Below, one piece after another: positions 22,301 to 23,261 of a DNA stretch of 23,261 bases. Below the pieces are notes generated by a model, which was given only the letters and a program-made list of their open reading frames with translations, ran no database searches and was not told where the DNA came from. Each line of letters begins with the position of its first letter. Position 1 is the first letter of the stretch. Origin of the DNA: a virus; the IMG/VR virus record IMGVR_UViG_3300017613_002319, positions 1-23,261 of that record; one strand, written 5' to 3'. A program made the translations under genes and the position numbers.

Positions 22301-23261
22301 ATTATATTACAGATAGAACTAGTGGGAAGCCAGAGAAAATTATAGTAGATACTAGTGACTTAGTGGATACTCGAGGAGCGCAGGCTATAGAAGCTGATCT
22401 AGTTAAGAGAATAGATACTTTAGAAAAGAAAGGTCTTATGGAGTATGATGACTGGGTGAAGGATAGTAAGTTTAAATCTTTTGAGAGAGAGCTTGATCAA
22501 AGTTTTGATACTTATGAGTATATGATGAAAAGGAGGGGAGTAACTGATATTAAAGAGTTAGTAAAAGGGCATCAAGAATGGGAAGGAATACTTCAAGGAG
22601 ATCAACTAATTACTGATGTTAAGTCTATTGGAGAGGAGTTTGGAATACCTGTAGAAATTAAACCAGATTATTTTTTAGGTAGTGAGAGAGGAAGTGTAGA
22701 GATAGGTTGGACCTCCAAAGAAGCTAAGAATATGAAGAAAGTACTCCGCCAACTAGATGCTGATGCTAGAGCTCAAGGGAGAGAGTTTGGGGAATTTATT
22801 AGAGATGTTACAGACTTGAGTGAGGGAGATATAAATCTATTAAATGCTCTCATGAAAGATCCAGATTATATGCCTAAGTTTAATAAGAAGTATTTTAATC
22901 CTAAGAGTAAGCCTGGTCCTAAGCCTTGGAATAAGAATGATATTAGGCAAAGTGAGGCTGCTATGGAGGTTGCGGTAGAGAATATATATAATAATGATGT
23001 GTCTGGATTTTATCAGTGGATGCATGATACTGGGAGGATAGTTAAGCCTTATAAGAAGGGGAGCCTTGAGATTCCTAAGACTCAAATTCCTAAGATGGAA
23101 AATATAGAACCCAAGGTTCTCAAGGATATGAGTAGGAGGGCTAAGGTCAGGTCTCCTCATTACGCTTACGAGGATGTTATTAATACTAATCCTGTGGTAG
23201 ATTATATGGAAGTAAATATGGCTTCGGCTACTAATACATCGAACTCCCTAAAGTGGATGAA
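19369..23261 (+). CDS. Giant ejection protein with N-terminal lytic transglycosylase domain, 3' end outside window
   Basis: The frame is open without a stop from ATG 19369 to the window edge, at least 1297 codons, and the gene continues beyond. Residues about 20-140 form an SLT-type lytic transglycosylase domain: catalytic Glu50 in ARTESNFNP, then GAQGVMQIMPETG and AAYNAGPGN at 112-120. A linker carrying two palindromic-element copies follows, then hydrophobic helical stretches (about 190-220 and 285-330) and a long charged coil-forming region (about 420-590). The rest contains mixed alpha/beta segments, including IAHGTDN at 925-931. The layout matches T7 gp16-type proteins, which digest peptidoglycan during entry and help to form the ejection channel; later domains resemble phage polyvalent proteins only loosely. 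The start is a TAATG junction with the upstream gene. Confidence 0.82.
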   Translation, partial: MGRTLKGLDELMGVAGPEGQGSNVIKDMVGNTAGKYGVDPRLAESMARTESNFNPEAVSRAGAQGVMQIMPETGKDLGLENPMDPAQNIDAGLRYFAKLLKKYDGDEEMALAAYNAGPGNVAKYGGVPPFEETQNYTKKVLGGVEDTSVQKMNEEPMVPSVQKLNIEPELTPLMKAFESYGRGMVEESHLKVAAGESFLALGTGMAAFPVSGIVGASKLAEKSRFEQLGDLESARKIDPVKSMQEVAELLQYEPKYAEGGAGTVEAAMYPFEQLHRFATWGGDKTYEMTDNPYLAGTVATVIEFGALMAVGPLTKGAIKGTGIAVGKARAKFHSKNVGTKLREAVETGDVKGLSEAVEGAIEDLKKVDPTIENKVQENVTQYEKGMETTEAITIEPQGKEAVNFGKGTFESTRKQVNDQIRENVKRDRLAKAAEKDKVKRAEEGYEGIGREEFPPDAPKKTLADEGILTTQEKIERGPRTEAELIRDAERKRQGELRTFDESAKVRDVPEKTIAEIEGTDLKSKQKARKTKVKKKEDIKKSKSVLLKEKQKKAREIAGKDDPAKQAEIKEIQDRIAELEAQREALDKTVKVPEEGPHKLDFPEQHISEVADIIAKNPSNYKATILKNRFGAAIERGDGLDVYRVRGPGLSENGVFVVENDLGSYGIGKPKLKKVRKKEPTQADLDKAFEKEGAIGPKDYKGSEPTAQYIGEGDGGKLYKLYNVEGYKHGTTVQEATIKGKDLNMVDKYGDPIQTKQEMMDSIDKFFKDDPKVKKGPKKKVDKPLDRINKRMEEISKELDKDISEADIPKFLEELRRLDDEARLLEKQSELGAADEAATKTRQLSQKEIDAKQAYEDTLEFITKDKSVEMEGLEWVDDGGRPSYEKGYEGRIDPDTISSDIKSLLDWWGDESGSVTIQWGVKKNQIAHGTDNVKNLRGILKDGLRAGSQIGAQSDMYPIQIVYGKKRIGGKEVTYRPGDYITDRTSGKPEKIIVDTSDLVDTRGAQAIEADLVKRIDTLEKKGLMEYDDWVKDSKFKSFERELDQSFDTYEYMMKRRGVTDIKELVKGHQEWEGILQGDQLITDVKSIGEEFGIPVEIKPDYFLGSERGSVEIGWTSKEAKNMKKVLRQLDADARAQGREFGEFIRDVTDLSEGDINLLNALMKDPDYMPKFNKKYFNPKSKPGPKPWNKNDIRQSEAAMEVAVENIYNNDVSGFYQWMHDTGRIVKPYKKGSLEIPKTQIPKMENIEPKVLKDMSRRAKVRSPHYAYEDVINTNPVVDYMEVNMASATNTSNSLKWM
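19809..19831 (+). repeat. 23-bp palindromic element, copy 7 (inside coding sequence, inverted)
   Basis: CTCTGTTC, spacer AAAAAAT, then GAACGAAG. It is preceded by TAC; read on the other strand it ends TGAACAGAGGTAT, identical to the 3' end of copy 5. It is translated in frame as residues SVQKMN (148-153) of the transglycosylase protein. Confidence 0.8.
19845..19867 (+). repeat. 23-bp palindromic element, copy 8 (inside coding sequence, inverted)
   Basis: CTCTGTTC, spacer AAAAATT, then GAACATAG. It starts exactly 36 bases after copy 7, so both are translated in the same frame (SVQKLN, residues 160-165). Both copies are followed by AACCA. Its reverse complement differs from copy 1 at one position. 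Confidence 0.85.

Noticed and set aside
19369-23261. Several separate genes in the last 3.9 kb
   Set aside because: I read the frame codon by codon to the window end and found no in-frame stop, so it is one open reading frame.

Overview
This window is part of the virion and packaging region of a double-stranded DNA bacteriophage, most likely short-tailed (podovirus-like). Every gene I can support lies on the + strand. Genes are packed with gaps under 70 bases or overlap, often as TAATG or ATGA junctions, and most have a GGAGG-type Shine-Dalgarno (SD). The DNA is AT-rich, arginine is mostly AGA/AGG, and CpG is strikingly rare outside the capsid genes. No host genes, tRNAs, CRISPR arrays or insertion sequences are visible. 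The host cannot be named from this sequence; it is a bacterium using Shine-Dalgarno initiation.

Layout. 1-2194: small genes that look like a lysis and accessory block: a secreted beta-rich protein, a membrane/coiled-coil protein, two tiny unknowns, a peptidase M15-like endolysin candidate, an overlapping secreted fibronectin-III-like protein and a DUF1353-like protein. 2191-3690: large terminase. 3690-7456: two appendage proteins, one with three repeats of about 80 residues and one beta-helix spike-like protein that unexpectedly begins with a signal peptide. 7495-13596: the head module, with portal, a small acidic protein, a beta-knob protein, an acidic scaffold, two tandem paralogous decoration-like proteins and the major capsid protein. 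13662-16174: head-tail adaptor, an unknown protein and a nozzle-like propeller protein. 16174-23261: a GNAT-like protein, putative internal (ejection) proteins, and a giant ORF with an N-terminal lytic transglycosylase domain that runs off the window end, as in T7 gp16-type ejectosome proteins.

How it fits together. Terminase packages DNA through the portal into a scaffold-assembled HK97-like head decorated by fibre-like proteins. The adaptor and nozzle form the short tail. Internal proteins and the transglycosylase would be ejected to cross the cell wall, and the M15-like enzyme would act at lysis.

The most unusual signal is a dispersed 23-bp imperfect palindrome with 8-base arms around an always 7-base A/T spacer. 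It occurs eight times. Six copies fill gene junctions, five of them directly after a TAA, and supply or adjoin the next ribosome binding site. Two copies sit in frame inside the transglycosylase gene. Copies occur in both orientations. I do not recognise this element.
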